Assembly (NCBI GenBank): GCA_958450325.1
Contig: OY288241.1
Span: 40,734,278 to 40,798,277, forward strand
Source of the DNA: Agrostemma githago
Lineage: Eukaryota > Streptophyta > Magnoliopsida > Caryophyllales > Caryophyllaceae
DNA length: 64,000 bases
Direction: 5' to 3'
Shown: positions 33,875 through 45,979 of the stretch, in pieces
Layout of the letters: each line of letters begins with the position of its first letter
Numbering within the stretch: position 1 is the first letter of the stretch
Translations under genes and position numbers: made by a program
Notes under the pieces: model-generated
Database searches by the model: none
What the model saw: the letters and a program-made list of their open reading frames with translations, nothing else
Told to the model about the DNA's origin: nothing

Positions 33875-35577
33875 TGATGGTGGGAATTGTCGTGGATCCG
33901 CACCGCCAAATAAATAACCGGCTAAGACCTAACGGTAGTTAGGGTAAGTCGGGTCATGTCCACGGAGACGGTGTTGCAAGGTTTAGACTAGGTCGGCCTA
34001 AAATGAGACTATGCTACCAAACGAACACAAAGAGCTAATAATTGGTGAAGTATGATGAGAGGAGAAGAAGGAATTGGACTAGCAATGAACTAAACTATAA
34101 CAAGGCTAAATGAAATAACTAAACACAAACTAAACGATGAACTAAAGAAATGATGACTAACTAATAAGTTGAATCAAATATGAAGAAGAAGTGGGTTAGG
34201 TCGGGTTCACAAGTGTAGTAGGGCGACTTGGGTGGTCAAGGGTGTAGGTGTCTCCGAATTGCTAGAATCGGTCCGGGCTCTCGCAACTTAAACCGATGTC
34301 GAGGTAGGTCCGGGCTCTCGCTACTTGGACCGATGTCGAGGTAGGTCCGGGCTCTCGCAACTTAGACCCTAGTCCGCACTCTCGTGACTACGACTATCCT
34401 CAACACTATCCTCAACATGACCACATACAAGACAAACAATGAGTAGAGGAAGACTAGCATGAGAAGCATGGCCACTACAACTCAAACAAGCATTTCAACA
34501 AACACATGGTGTGCCAAGTATGTGACTAACAACAAAGATTCACCCTTTACCCCTAATCAAACCCTAATCACCCATATTCTACCCTTAATCCCCCTACTAA
34601 CCCACAAGTAATCTACTCACTCATAATCAAAGATAAACTAACAACAATAAGAGAAAACCACATCACAATCCAAACATCCATAATGAAAGAAAATAAGAAC
34701 AATAACAAGAACACTAAGTAAAGATTCAAACTTGAATAAATAACAATAAACAAGAGAAAGGAAGATTATACCAACAACCAAATGAAGAAAAAGATCCAAT
34801 CTTGTATAAATAAGAAACCCAAATAATCTCCAAGGATGTCAAGCTTGGAGGAGTCTTCAAGAATCTTCTCAATACAAGAACTAATTACAACTAGATTAAA
34901 CTAGGATTAACTAAGGATTAACTAAAGATTAAGAGAGATTAATTAGGGTTTACAAATCTTAAGAGAGGCCTAAAAACAATCTAGGGTAAGGTAGTGTAAG
35001 GTAAGATGCATAAACAATACAAGAGGGAAGTATTTATAGGGGTACAAGAATGAAGGAGGAGGAAAAAAGGGTTGTGGGTTACAGCACACCGGTCCCGACC
35101 GGGAAGGACCGGTCCCGACCGGGAAGGGAGTGGTCCCGACCGGGAAGGTCTGGTCCCGACCGGGACGGACCCAAAACAGGAGACCCCTCATTTGTGCACT
35201 TCATCCCGGACGGGATGAGGCCATACCTGTCGGGGATGAGTCTTGTAGGCCTCCAATATGATCTTTAAGGTTCCCCCTTGCTTCACATGGACTTTTCATC
35301 GATTCTTGGGACTTGGGATCAGGTCTCAGAGGCTCGGGATTGGGTCCCAAGGTCTCGGGGTCGAATCCAAGGCATCGAGTGATCGTTCCTCCGCTTCGTT
35401 GGCTCCGAAAAGTGTATGTATTGAGTCGGAATCACTCCAACTCTTCACGAATGGTCTCGGGAACCTGAAACGAGCTAGAGAAAGCATAAGTAGCCCATGA
35501 ACCGCTCCCAAGGAGCGATTCCGCAAGGAAATGGGACCAAAACACAGCAAATTAGGCACTACAAACTACACTCATCA
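33875..35577 (-). repeat. Left (3') LTR of element B
   Basis: 1703 bp, nearly identical to 38581-40304. It carries three copies of a 40-47 bp unit around TCCGGGCTCTCGC (34270-34390), four CCCGACCGGG units (35088-35166) and a minus-strand TATAAATA box (35031-35038). Confidence 0.93.
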
Positions 35578-35593
35578 ACTCCCCCACACTTAA
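35578..35593 (-). other. Polypurine tract of element B
   Basis: The minus strand reads TTAAGTGTGGGGGAGT directly before the 3' LTR start TGATGAG. A CTTAAGTGTGGGGGAG copy also occurs inside the element near 37337-37352. This wording is characteristic of Athila-type elements. Confidence 0.75.
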
Positions 35594-37959
35594 CCCTTAC
35601 TCGCCCTCGAGTAAGCACAAACTAACTACTAAACTAGCCAAGTGGGTATTAGCGCACCCTACGCCCTTTCAACTCACGCGAGAACACCTAGAGGATAAGT
35701 GCTCTCCGCAAGGCAAGTGAGGTCTTGCGACAAAACTGTGGATGCAACCGGACACAAAACACATAAACAAACAAACAGACAAACGAACAAACAAAAGATT
35801 GCACCCAAAAGAAAAGAAATACCGCTTCCCTCAAACAAGCGGTGAACGAAGCACCGGTTTAGGAATCAAGGCAAGTGACAACGTTCCCAAGCTAGCAATA
35901 CAAACCAAAAATGGACAAAACCCTAATAGTATGACGACAAAGCAATAAAAACGTTGGTAAATTACCTCGGTTCCTCCTAACCTTCTAAGAACGTACTACG
36001 GGATGATCGGCGGGAAGGAAAAAGGATGAACCACGGTGTTAGTCGACACTGTAGGTAAGTGAGACCCCGCCTCCTTTAGCAAGGAGCCAAGAGGGTCGTC
36101 CCATGCCCAAAACCGCCTAACTAGTCCAAGTAAAAAGTGGAAATGATTGCAAAGTGAGGGAAGACCGACCACTACCGCTATCATCCTTCCTAGGGACTCG
36201 GTCCTTTGGTAGGCTCTTCACGGTAATGATCGGAAAAAGGCTTATTTTGAGATGTGGGGATTATGATATTTTTGTGAGACGATTTTCTTTTGGCATTTTC
36301 TTCTTCTTTTGCATTTTTGCTTTGTTTTGCCATGCCATTTCTTTTTCTTCTTTTCTATTTTCTTTTTGGCTTTTGTGCCCTTTTCTTTTTCTTCAATCTT
36401 TTCTTTCATTTTCATTCTTTTTCTTTTCTTTGCCCTTTTTGGCTTGATTTGGCTTTTTGGCATTTCATTGTGTAACAAGAAAGAGAGAACTCAACAAATT
36501 GCAAATTTATTTGTGGTTATGTGTAGGAGGTAGGGGAATGGGTAAGTCGGGAGCGCGCTTTCCCCCTCAAACCCATAAAAAGTGGAGAACTTGGACTAAT
36601 CAAACAATCTTAAACATGGTCACCTAAGGGACGGGACTCGGCAACCAAGGCCTTTTCACACCGTGGGTGGTCATAATGGTCAAAACGCAAATCCCGTAGT
36701 AAATCCCTAGTAAGCTATGTGGACTCAAGGTAAAGGACCAACGAATTCATTGATTTAGGGTCATTCTACTAGACTAAAGTCCAAGACTCGATTTGTACCA
36801 CTAGGAAGGGAAAGTAAACACTCGCACACTAGCCTCTAAACCGGGTTTTCGAAAACCTATTTACACACAAGACACAACTACACAACACAAAACAAAGACG
36901 CGACGAAAACGAAAGAAAAAGAGACAAAAGGCCACAAAACAAAAACAAAACAAAACAAACACATAAACAACACAAACACCACCCCGAGCATCCAAACAAG
37001 CCACCAAATCAACCTCAAGCATTACAAAGCTCCACCCGAGCACACCACATCACAAACCTTCTCCAAACTTCACAAGAAATAAAGAGGGAAAGGGATAGAA
37101 GATGTTACCGGATGTCTTGAAAGCTTTCCAAAACTAATGGTGATTCAAGCAACCTATAAGAAAAAAAAGGAGGCAAAACACGCACAACACAACAAATAGA
37201 CGATACAACGACCCAAAAGGAAAACACACAAAAGAAAATCTTTTTGATTTTTATGAAAATTTTTCAAATTTTTAGGATTTTTAAAGATTTTTCGAAAAAC
37301 TACGAAAATAAAACTAACTACGATAGAATATCGCTCCCCCACACTTAAGCCGAGCAATGTCCTCATGCTCGACCGTAGTGCATGGGAGCACAAGAGAAAA
37401 TAAAAGAAACTACGAAAATAAAGCTAAAAATCAAAAATAAAGTGGAGAAAATGGTAGAATGTGTCCGGCCGGGGTGTAGTCAAGTCACCATGAGCCGAGA
37501 CAAGAAAAGATATAGATGGGGGAAGAAATAAAAAGAAAGAATAAAAGGAAATGGGAGGGGAGGACTAGGTGTAATCAAGTCACCTAGCCCGGATTCCGCC
37601 CAAATCCGACTAATTCCTACAAAAGGGTGAAAATCTTGCAAAATTTGGATTTTGAAATGACTCTCGATGTAGTCACGTCATCGAGAGTCGGGAGCAACAA
37701 ATACCAAGGCCCCGAGGGCCGCCACGACACGAAAGTGTAAAAGGGGAGGGGAACAAACAAGGACAAACAAGCTATAAAAGACGGAAAAGAAAGGATAGTT
37801 GTCGTACCATGCGGTTGGCAACTCACTCGCTCCATCGTCTCATATATCAATAGCGGCATGTAGCTAGTCGTCGTCATTGTTCCTCCTCTCCAATCGCGAT
37901 ACGGATCCATGGTTGGAGCACAAGGGTATAATGAGGTGGGTTTTGATGTGAAAGTCGGT
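35594..37959 (-). other. Non-coding interior of element B
   Basis: No pol domain is visible. The stretch contains T-rich or CTTTT low-complexity sequence (36290-36480) and A-rich stretches near 36860-37320. Open frames here come from low complexity and show no domain. Confidence 0.6.
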
Positions 37960-38580
37960 TTAAAGTGAAGTGAAAGTGAGGTGAAAATGTTTATGTGAGG
38001 TGTAGGGGTCATATAATGAGAGTAATGACATGTAGGGAGGTTGGGAGGGGGTATAAAGTGGTTGGGTGGGCTCAAACAACGAAGAAAAGGCCAAAGGAGG
38101 ACAGGGTGTCCATCCCGGTCGGGATGGGTGGTCCCGGTCGGGATGACCGGCTCGTCCCGGTCGGGAAGGCTTGGTCCCGGTCGGGATGAGCTGTTGCTCA
38201 CTAGGAAACACGGGAGGATTATAGGTGGCACCACTCCTTAAGGTGATGGCATTGACATGCTCAAAATTCGGAGTTACCCCTTGAGGAGGTAATTGCCCTC
38301 TTTGTCTTGAAGAACTTCCCGATGCAAGTTGTGATACTTGATTCTCAATCATCTTCATGTGAGTTTTCATTTCCTTGTTATCCATTAGAATTTGAGCAAT
38401 GATTCCTTGTTGTGACATTTGTGTCTCCAATTGACTCTTTTGCATTTCTTGAGTATTCCTTTGCATATCCATCATTTGCTTTTGTATGTCGAAATCCCGT
38501 GGTGGGGATGATGGATTATGCAGAGTATCGGTGAGGGCTAATGGAGTACCATAGTCATGAATAGGAGACCGGCTCCTAGG
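37960..38580 (-). pseudogene. Gag remnant of element B (Athila type)
   Basis: The frame is open from the LTR edge at 38580 and reads a helical Gln/Met-rich segment (MQRNTQEMQKSQLETQMSQ), then HVNAITLRSG, a block characteristic of Athila gag C-termini. Downstream it runs through repeated CCCGGTCGGGA units and becomes Pro/Arg/Gly-rich low-complexity protein. There is no start codon of its own and no protease follows. Confidence 0.65.
38110..38192. repeat. Array of four TCCCGGTCGGGA units in the B interior
   Basis: Four near-palindromic units TCCCGGTCGGGA are spaced 19-23 bp apart inside the gag remnant. They are the reverse-complement type of the arrays in the B LTRs. Confidence 0.85.
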
Positions 38581-40304
38581 CTATGGTGGGAATTGTCGTG
38601 GATCCCCACCGCCAAATAAATAACCGGCTAAGACCTAACGGTAGTTAGGGTAAGTCGGGTCGTGTCCACGGAGACGGTGTTGCAAGGTTTAGACTAGGTC
38701 GGCCTAAAACGAGACTATGCTACCAAACAAACACAAAGAGCTAATAATTGGTGAAGTATGATGAGAGGAGAAAAAGGAATTGGACTAGCAATGAACTAGA
38801 CTATTACAAGGCTAAATGAAATAACTAAACACAAACTTAACAATGAACTAAAGAAATGATGACTAACTAATAAGTTGAATCAAATATGAAGAAGAAGTGG
38901 GTTAGGTCGGGTTCACAAGTGTAGTAGGGTGACTTGGGTGGTCAAGGGTGTAGGTGTCTCCTAATTGCTAGAATCGGTCCGAGCTCTCGCAACTTAAACC
39001 GATGTCGAGGTAGGTCCGGGTTCTCGCTACTTAGACCGATGTCGAGGTAGGTCCGGGCTCTCGCAACTTAGACCCTAGTCCGCACTCTCGTGACTACGAC
39101 TATCCTCAACACTATCCTCAACATGACCACATACAAGACAAACAATGAGTAGAGGAAGACTAGCATGAGAAGCATGGCCACTACAACTCAAACAAGCATT
39201 TCAACAAACACATGGTGTGCCAAGTATGTGACTAACAACAAAGATTCACCCTTTACCCCTAATCAAACCCTAATCACCCATATTCTACCCTTAATCCCCC
39301 TACTAACCCACAAGTAATCTACTCACTCATAATCAAAGATAAACTAACAACAATAAGAGAAAACCACATCACAATCCAAACATCCATAATGAAAGAAAAC
39401 AAGAACAATAACAAGAACACTAAGTAAAGATTCAAACTTGAATAAATAACAATAAACAAGAGAAAGGAAGATTATACCAACAACCAAATGAAGAAAAAGA
39501 TGCAATCTTGTATAAATAAGAAACCAAAATAATCTCCAAGGATGTCAAGCTTGGAGGAGTCTTCAAGAATCTTCTCAATACAAGAACTAATTACAACTAG
39601 ATTAAACTAGGATTAACTAAGGATTAACTAAAGATTAAGAGAGATTAATTAGGGTTTACAAATCTTAAGAGAGGCCTAAAAACAATCTAGGGTAAGGTAG
39701 TGTAAGGTAAGATGCATAAACAATACAAGAAGGAAGTATTTATAGGGGTACAAGAATGAAGGAGGAGGAAAAAAAGGGTTGCGGGTTACAGCACACCGGT
39801 CCCGACCGGGAAGGACCGGTCCCGACCGGGAAGGACCGGTCCCGACCGGGAAGGGAGCGGTCCCGACCGGGAAGGTCTGGTCCCGAGCGGGACGGACCCA
39901 AAACAAGAGACCCCTCATTTGTCCACTTCATCCCGGACGGGATGAGGCCATACCCGTCGGGGATGAGTCTTGTAGGCCTCCAATATGATCTTTAAGGTTC
40001 CCCCTTGCTTCACATGGACTTCTCATCGATTCTCGGGACTTGGGATCAGGTCTCGGAGGCTCGGGATTGGGTCCCAAGGTCTCGGGGTCGAATCCAAGGC
40101 ATCGAGTGATCGTTCCTCCGCTTCGTTGGCTCCGAAAAGTGTATGTATTGAGTCGGAATCACTCCAACTCTTCACGAATGGTCTCGGGAACCTGAAACGA
40201 GCTAGAGGAAGCATAAGTAGCCCATGAACCGCTCCCAAGGAGCGATTCCGCAAGGAAATGGGACCAAAACACAGCAAATTAGGCACTACAAACTACACTT
40301 ATCA
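38581..40304 (-). repeat. Right (5') LTR of element B
   Basis: 1724 bp, nearly identical to the left LTR, with one extra CCCGACCGGG unit (array 39795-39893, five units) and a minus-strand TATAAATA box at 39737-39744. Its inner edge begins CTATGG instead of TGATGG, consistent with a deletion that also removed the PBS. Confidence 0.93.
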
Positions 40305-40309
40305 CGCTC

Positions 40310-42643
40310 TTCGGAGGTTATGGCCCAAGAGCCCAAAGAAGGTTTTACTAAGTACCTTCAACGCGGCCGAAAGCGTGAAACTGGTTGATAAGCCTAGTGA
40401 GAAATCTTTGGTGGAAGCTTTTGTCAAGAATCTCCTCCCCTCCTACCAGGTTCATCTCCGGTACGTTGTCATACCCAATTTCACCACCCTTACTGAAATG
40501 GGTATGAGGATTGAAGACGACCTGAGGTTAGAGGGCCTTACTAAGGCCTCTAGCAAAGGATACCAAGGGGCTTCTTCTTCCACTACTAAGCCCCAAGTTG
40601 CAACTCGCAGCATTTTTGACGCGGTCAATCTACTAGATACCCCGTCAAAAAAAACACCCCACCTCGGGTATTCACTGATATAGGTACCACCTATACTTAT
40701 GCCTTACAAAGGCTATCCTCCAAGGGCCTAATCCAACCGATAGGCCCAACTCCCGAAGTTCCGGTCGAGCGACGCTCCAAGAACTACAATGCCCAAGCTT
40801 ATTGCCAATACCACCGAGGCAATATGGGCATGATACCGAAAAATGTTGGAAGCTGAAGCACTTGATCCAGGACTTGATTGAGAGCGGTAAGATCCCGCTA
40901 CCTGGAGATAAGCCGAGTAACAAGGAGAACCCTTTCAGCTCCCATGCCATCTTTACCGGGGAGGTGATTGATTGCTCTCATCTTATCTCTCCATTTGTCC
41001 CGCAAGTAGACGGGATCTGGTTCGACCACGAGGATGATGTCTACCTCCCTAAAGGGGAAGCCGTCCCCATTATCCCCCAGGAGATCCGAAAGACCAAATC
41101 TCGAGTCTTAGCCAGTAACCACCTTGGTCGTCCCTATCAAGCCACTAGCTCTAGGGACACCCCTATTCCGACAACCGTCACTGAGCCACTCAGTACAGAA
41201 GTTGCTCCTGAAGAGCCAACTGCAGAAACGGCTCTCGTGAAGCAACTAAAGAAGACCCGAGTTGACCTCACCATATGGCAATTCTTAGTTAGCTCACAAG
41301 AACATCGAGAAGCACTCACTAAGGCTCTCGATCAAGTTAAGATCGATTCTCTGGTTACCCCCGCTGAAATGGTAGCCATGATCCTACCCCACTTGAAGGG
41401 CAAAACCAAGGAAGGAGGCCCACTGATCACCTTCTCAGAAGCCGACTTGCAGCCGTTCGGGGCTTCTCATAATCTGGCCTTGTATATCACGGTAATCTGT
41501 CGGGAAAAATATCTCCCGATGACCCTAATTGATGACGGGTCGGATGTGAATGTCCTCCCCTTGAGGACTGGCAAAGCCCTCGGGATCACCAAGGCCGATT
41601 ATATTCCGACTGCTCAGACCATCCAGACTTTTGATGGGAGCCCAAAGTCGGTAGTTGGGGCCGTAAAGCTGACTGTTATAACGGGCCCAATAGAAAAGGA
41701 GATGGAATTCCAGGTGATTGATGTCACCTCGTCCTTCAACTTGCTCCTGGGGAGGCCATGGATCCACGCTGTCAAAGCGGTATCCTCCACTCTCCACCGA
41801 AAGATCAAGTTGCCCCTGCACGATAATGTTATTACCTTAGAGGCGACCCCAATGACCGTGGCTAGCTGTAACGCCACGGGCCGCACGGACCTCTGGGGGT
41901 TCGATTTCGTGGGAATGATCGAGGAGGAGTACCTTTTCAGGCCCTACCTCACAACTAGCATCGACACGATGCTACAGAACCTAGGGTACTTTCCGGGGGC
42001 TACTTCCCGACCCGATCTTCCAGCTGGGAAGATCATTGAGGTCCTTAAGGACGAAGACTCTCACTTCGGCCTTGGCTATGCCACCACCCCGGGTAACGTT
42101 GTCCGAGCAGGAGTTGAAAAGGCCTGCAACATTATTAAGGGTATCTACTTGAGCCCTTACAGTCCACGGTTGAGTGACTACTTTGTCACACCGGTATTTG
42201 GGGCTGTTCCGGTTGGTCTATACCAACCCAATGCTGTGCACCCCGGGACCCAATTGGCCCGGGACTGCAACTATATTCCGGATGATGTGTTCGCCCTCAT
42301 CCAGTCTGATGGAGCTGACAATGCTGAGCCCACACTAGGGCTACTTTTCGGGGAAGACACTGTAACCCCGACTCCAAAGGAAGACCTGGTCAACCTGATT
42401 CTCCGCAGCAACAGGTTTGACCCGACCAAGCTAATCTCGGATGTTGGTTCCGAGACGGGGAACATGGCCTCGAGGAAGACTGTCAAGTGGACTGACAGTC
42501 AAGGAAGGATCTACAAGATGGGCACTGGAGAAGAAGACATGCCTGAGTCTGAGTCCGAGTCTGAGTCAGAGTCTGAGGTCGAGTCTAGGAGGTCCGGTGC
42601 TAGAGTCACTCCTGTAATCCCTCTCCCTTTAGTTGAACCCTAG
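40310..42643 (+). pseudogene. Gag C-terminus and protease of element A
   Basis: This continues gag after element B. Frameshifts occur near 40365, at an A8 run near 40648, and near 40823, where one extra base enters the knuckle YCQYHRG...GHDTEKCW. From 40802 to the TAG at 42643 the frame is open. The aspartic protease motif LIDDGSDVNVLPL lies near 41528 and the flap/ILG-like LLLGRPWIHAVKAV near 41745. After the protease comes the long linker typical of Ogre/Retand elements (LGYATTPGN block) and an acidic ESESESESE tail near 42555. RT and RNase H, which should follow, are absent. Confidence 0.85.
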
Positions 42644-42768
42644 ACTTGACCAATACGGCTTAACCCCTCTCCCTGTGGATCGATCCCGACCTACCACAAC
42701 TACATTAGTTAGGTTAGTCGGAGTTATAAATATTGTTTGATTGTACGGGTCGCGACGCCCGCGCATCA
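42644..42768 (+). repeat. Possible LTR-end fragment of another Gypsy element
   Basis: The segment with CTCTCCCTGTGGATCGATCC and ending CGCGCATCA looks like the 3' end of an Athila- or Tat-type LTR, which normally ends in this way just before a PBS. No PBS follows. It marks the junction between element A and element C. Confidence 0.35.
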
Positions 42769-42789
42769 GACCTCAACACAGGGTGAGGC

Positions 42790-43003
42790 TAGGCATTAGA
42801 TCCAAAGGGCAGCTGAGGTCGATGCTGAGTCCACGGGTGCTATGAAGGAGGTTGGAGGGGTTCCCGAGACAGCTACTCTAGATATGTTGTCTGGGATGGA
42901 CGGTAGTGAGTCTCCTCTTATAGACCTGGAGAACCTAGGGTTAGATGACTAGCTTTGTGAGATCGTGATTGTCGTCGGCGCGGCTTCTGGGGGTCCTTCT
43001 TAG
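42790..43003 (+). pseudogene. Antisense gene 1 of element C, 3' end only
   Basis: The plus strand matches, reversed, the end of the antisense gene at 54626-55635 of element E: the ETATLDMLSG block and the LENLGLDD block align with ETVTQEMLSG and LEDLGLDD in E. A TAG at 42950-42952 falls a few codons before the expected end. The upstream part is cut off by the C/A junction. Confidence 0.55.
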
Positions 43004-43851
43004 CCTCGATTTGTATAAGGATTTGTATATTTTGTATATTTGTTTTAGATTTTTAGTATTTGAGTTGGTTGGGTTAGTCTTGCGTTTTCGTTTGGCGAAT
43101 TGTTTACCTAGATTGACAAGTAATCACTTTTGTGCTCATTCATTTTGAGATGCGAATTGGTTTAGGGTGCGTTAGCGTTGCGTGAGAGGATGAAAACAAC
43201 TTTTCTCGGATGTTTTGAAATGCGTTAGTTTGAGCCGGGAATCGGATCAGGTAGTACGTCGATTAAAACATTTTTTGCTCGAGATGCGAAATATCAACGT
43301 GCTTTGATTACATATGTCAAAAGAGGAGTGCGGTTGTTTTGGCATTCAAAATGGGACCAAAGTTGAAATTCAGACGACTTTTGAAAAAAGTTGGACCACT
43401 TTTTATATACTCATGATATTGCCTTGTTAGGCTACTGACGTGACTCGACGGTGATTGCTAAAAGGCTACGACACGCCAAGGTGGGGTAGCTTATCCCCCC
43501 TAACAAAATTAAAAAAAAAACGTCTAAGTCTTGTTCGTCCGACGGGTAGCTTCACGTTCTCACAGCTCATGCACGAGTATTTCGGTTTTCCGGACGGGTT
43601 TTAGCGGCTTCGGGAGGTCGTTCCCGATGTCCGGGGTTGAGGATGATAGCTACGGTGATAGTGGACATTTGATTTTCTATCCTTGGGTTGCTCGGGATGT
43701 CGCCTGCATGACTACGAGCGCTTGGGATGAGGAAGCTGGCCTCCGGACCGCCTGGGCTTGGGCGGCCAGACATTCGGGCGCGTGGGCCGTTGCGGTCGGG
43801 TCCCCGGGTTATGGAAATTTTCGTTGTTTCCTAATTCTTGTGGGTTTAGGG
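43004..43851 (+). other. Spacer between the two antisense genes of C
   Basis: No domain is seen. A long open frame through 43531-43929 is continuous with the next ORF but lies upstream of its TATA box; its first part aligns with reversed 53893-54100 in E. I treat it as promoter-proximal sequence rather than protein. Confidence 0.45.
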
Positions 43852-43860
43852 CTATATATA
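43852..43860 (+). promoter_or_regulatory. TATA box of the antisense PMD-like gene in C
   Basis: GGGCTATATATACGGG lies 70-78 bp before the ATG at 43930, in the direction opposite to pol. Element A has a TATA box at a similar distance before the equivalent ATG. Confidence 0.5.
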
Positions 43861-43929
43861 CGGGTTGTGGGTGTTTGTTTTAGACATACCAGGGTATCTA
43901 TAGGGTCTAGCACGTCTATATTTAGCGTT

Positions 43930-45381
43930 ATGTTGGGTTTTGAGAAAATCCTTGCCGAGTGGGCTAGTTCTTTTAAGAAATGTGACCTCGAGGTTAGTTC
44001 AAATGATGGCTTATCAGTGGTTGTCGCGCTTAGTCGGGTCAAGGTTCTGGATGACTTCTTGCGGGCATGTTCTGGGTTTTGGGATTTGATATTCCATGCT
44101 TTTGTCTTTCCCGGGGGTAAAATTTGTCCCTTGCCCGAAGAGATAGATGCTATAGGCGGGTGGAGCTCGGTTCGACCTTGTGTGCCTTATGGGGATGATG
44201 CTTACGTGGAGCGATTTTATCATTTTTTGGACCTTCGCTAGAGGAGGCTAAAGGCTATTTTGATGTGGACAGTCTTAACCTAGAGTTGCTATCTAGGACA
44301 TTCTCACAAGTTGGCTCTCGTCATGTTTCGACCTTGGCATGTAGGCGCGCTTTTAACGTTGCTATTGCTTGTTACTATCTTTTTGAGGATGCGCGGTCAA
44401 GTGAAGGCTAGGGTAATCCTCGAGTGTTGGATGTGGTGGCGGCTATGGAACATGGGCGATCACCCTCTTTGCTTATTTTAGGTGAACTTGTTCTGGGCCT
44501 TGATGCTAGTGTTCCGGTACAGGGGATACCTTCTCGGGGTTCTAGGACCATTTTACAGGTGTGTCTCTATTTTTTGTTATGTTTTTGTAGCTAGGTTTTA
44601 CTTGTTTTGTGGTTGTTTTGACTTAGGAGGTGAGATACTTCGTCGTTTTTCGTGCAAGTTTGGTTGCAAGAGCGGCTCGGTTTAATCGACCCTCCTCGGT
44701 GTTTCAAGGATTACAACTACAGGGGCTTTACTGGCCGGAAGATGGTGTTGGCGTGGAGCAAGAGTTCCGGAGAGGAGGATTGGTTTTCCTATTTGGTTAG
44801 GGGAGATATTGTCATCGGGACGCGTAGGGTTTCCATTTTCGTCCTCGACCTGGACTTTGTTATTACTATCCACGAGGGATCCAGTTTATATTTACCCGGG
44901 CATGTTGTCAAATCAGATGAGTGTCCGACTTCCTATTCCAGATGAGGCTAAGGTCATTTCTAGTTTTGATCCGTGGACGGAGGACTTGCTTAGAGGGTTC
45001 AGGGTGTCTTGGGAGCAGAAGTTTTTGCACCCTCTTGCTCGACCGACTGTCAATACTTCCGTCAGGAAGAGAATTTCTAGATATTCGTCAGGACAGGCCG
45101 ACCCAAAAGTTAGGAAGACAGCGCCGCTGAGAGGCGAAGAGGAGACTCGAGAGACTAAGTGCCTAACCAAAGACAGTGGAACCGATCCTAGCCTAGTCAG
45201 TTCATCCGAACGGGCGAAGACTGGTGAGACCCATATTAAAGCTGCGAAAGAGCAAAGGAAGTGGGATTTGCTGGACTCACGTTTGGACAGGGTGTTAAAG
45301 GCTTGCTTTCGGAAAATCGCGGAGGAAGAATGCAAGCAGTTGTACCCGGGCGATAAGGGTGAGGAAGAGTCGGACCGGTAG
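43930..45381 (+). pseudogene. Antisense PMD-like gene of element C
   Basis: The ATG at 43930 opens MLGFEKILAEWASSFKKCDL. The core ACSGFWDLIFHAFVF plus CPLPEEIDAIGGW matches the antisense gene of element A and resembles the start of the plant mobile domain. TAG at 44239-44241 interrupts it, but homology resumes in another frame. A 100-bp intron is predicted at 44559-44658 (donor CAG|GTGTGT), at the same protein position as in A; the acceptor reads CAA where CAG is expected. The C-terminal part (from about 44659) starts VWLQERL and ends in a charged tail (KGEEESDR). It faces the 3' end of pol. Confidence 0.6.
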
Positions 45382-45589
45382 AGCCCAGCCATTTATATTA
45401 TGTATTACTAGTGGATAATATGTGGCGTATTAGTACTAGTTTTTGTGGAGTTTAGACAAGTTGTTGATTTTCCGGGACGTCCGGATTTTGGATGCTTAAT
45501 GTTGATGCCTCGACAAAGGCTCGATTTAACCGAATTTTGTTATTAATGAGAAGCACATTTTTTTTTTTTTTGTTTTTTTTTTTTCTGTG

Positions 45590-45880
45590 GTGGCTCGCAA
45601 CTCGATTCTTCATTTTACCCAGAGCGCCCTTTCGGGTTTTCACTCTGTCCTCGGCTCACCCTTTTTGTTTTTTTGTTTGCTTTTTTTTTTCCTTTGCTTT
45701 TTTTTTGTTTTCTCCCCTTTTTTTTACGGATCGCAACTCGATTCTTCACTTTGCCTGGGGCGCCCTTTCGGGTTTTCACCCCGTCCTCGGCTCGTCGTTT
45801 TTTTTACGACGGCTCGCAACTCGTTTCTTCATTTTGCCCGGGGCGCCCTTTCGGGTTTTCATCCCGTCCTCGACTCATCG
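45590..45880. repeat. Three tandem copies of an approximately 110-bp unit
   Basis: The unit contains GCAACTCGATTCTTCATTTT and GCGCCCTTTCGGGTTTTCA and occurs at about 45590, 45725 and 45810, separated by T-rich runs. Element E has a single copy, reversed, at about 53395-53460. Confidence 0.8.
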
Positions 45881-45979
45881 TTTGTGCTTCGTCATTTAAC
45901 TCACTCATTGACCGGGTCGTGGGATGAATCCCGGTTTGCTTACGAATTGATTAATCGACTGCTTTGTTTAGTTGTTTGG

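Larger units (their letters stand above)
33875..40304 (-). mobile_element. Athila-like non-autonomous LTR element B
   Basis: Two LTRs of about 1.7 kb (33875-35577 and 38581-40304) begin TGATGGTGGGAATTG (in the left copy) and end TCATCA or TTATCA. The target duplication CGCTC lies at 33870-33874 and 40305-40309. The PPT beside the left LTR and the gag remnant beside the right LTR put it on the minus strand. The 3 kb interior has only a gag fragment of Athila type and no pol. No PBS remains inside the right LTR; the LTR joins coding sequence directly, so a deletion removed PBS and 5' gag. Confidence 0.85.

Noticed and set aside
36154..36533. Overlapping Phe-rich or Lys-rich open frames on both strands
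   Set aside because: They come from a low-complexity T/C-rich stretch in element B; no domain, no homology to gag or pol.
39676..39995. Open frames rich in SRSGP, VGTGPS or GRDRS repeats
   Set aside because: They are translations of the CCCGACCGGG array in the B LTR; the same happens at 34970-35268.
43531..43929. Long N-terminal extension of the antisense ORF in C
   Set aside because: It lies upstream of the TATA box and the aligned ATG of element A, and no homologue exists in A; probably chance openness.
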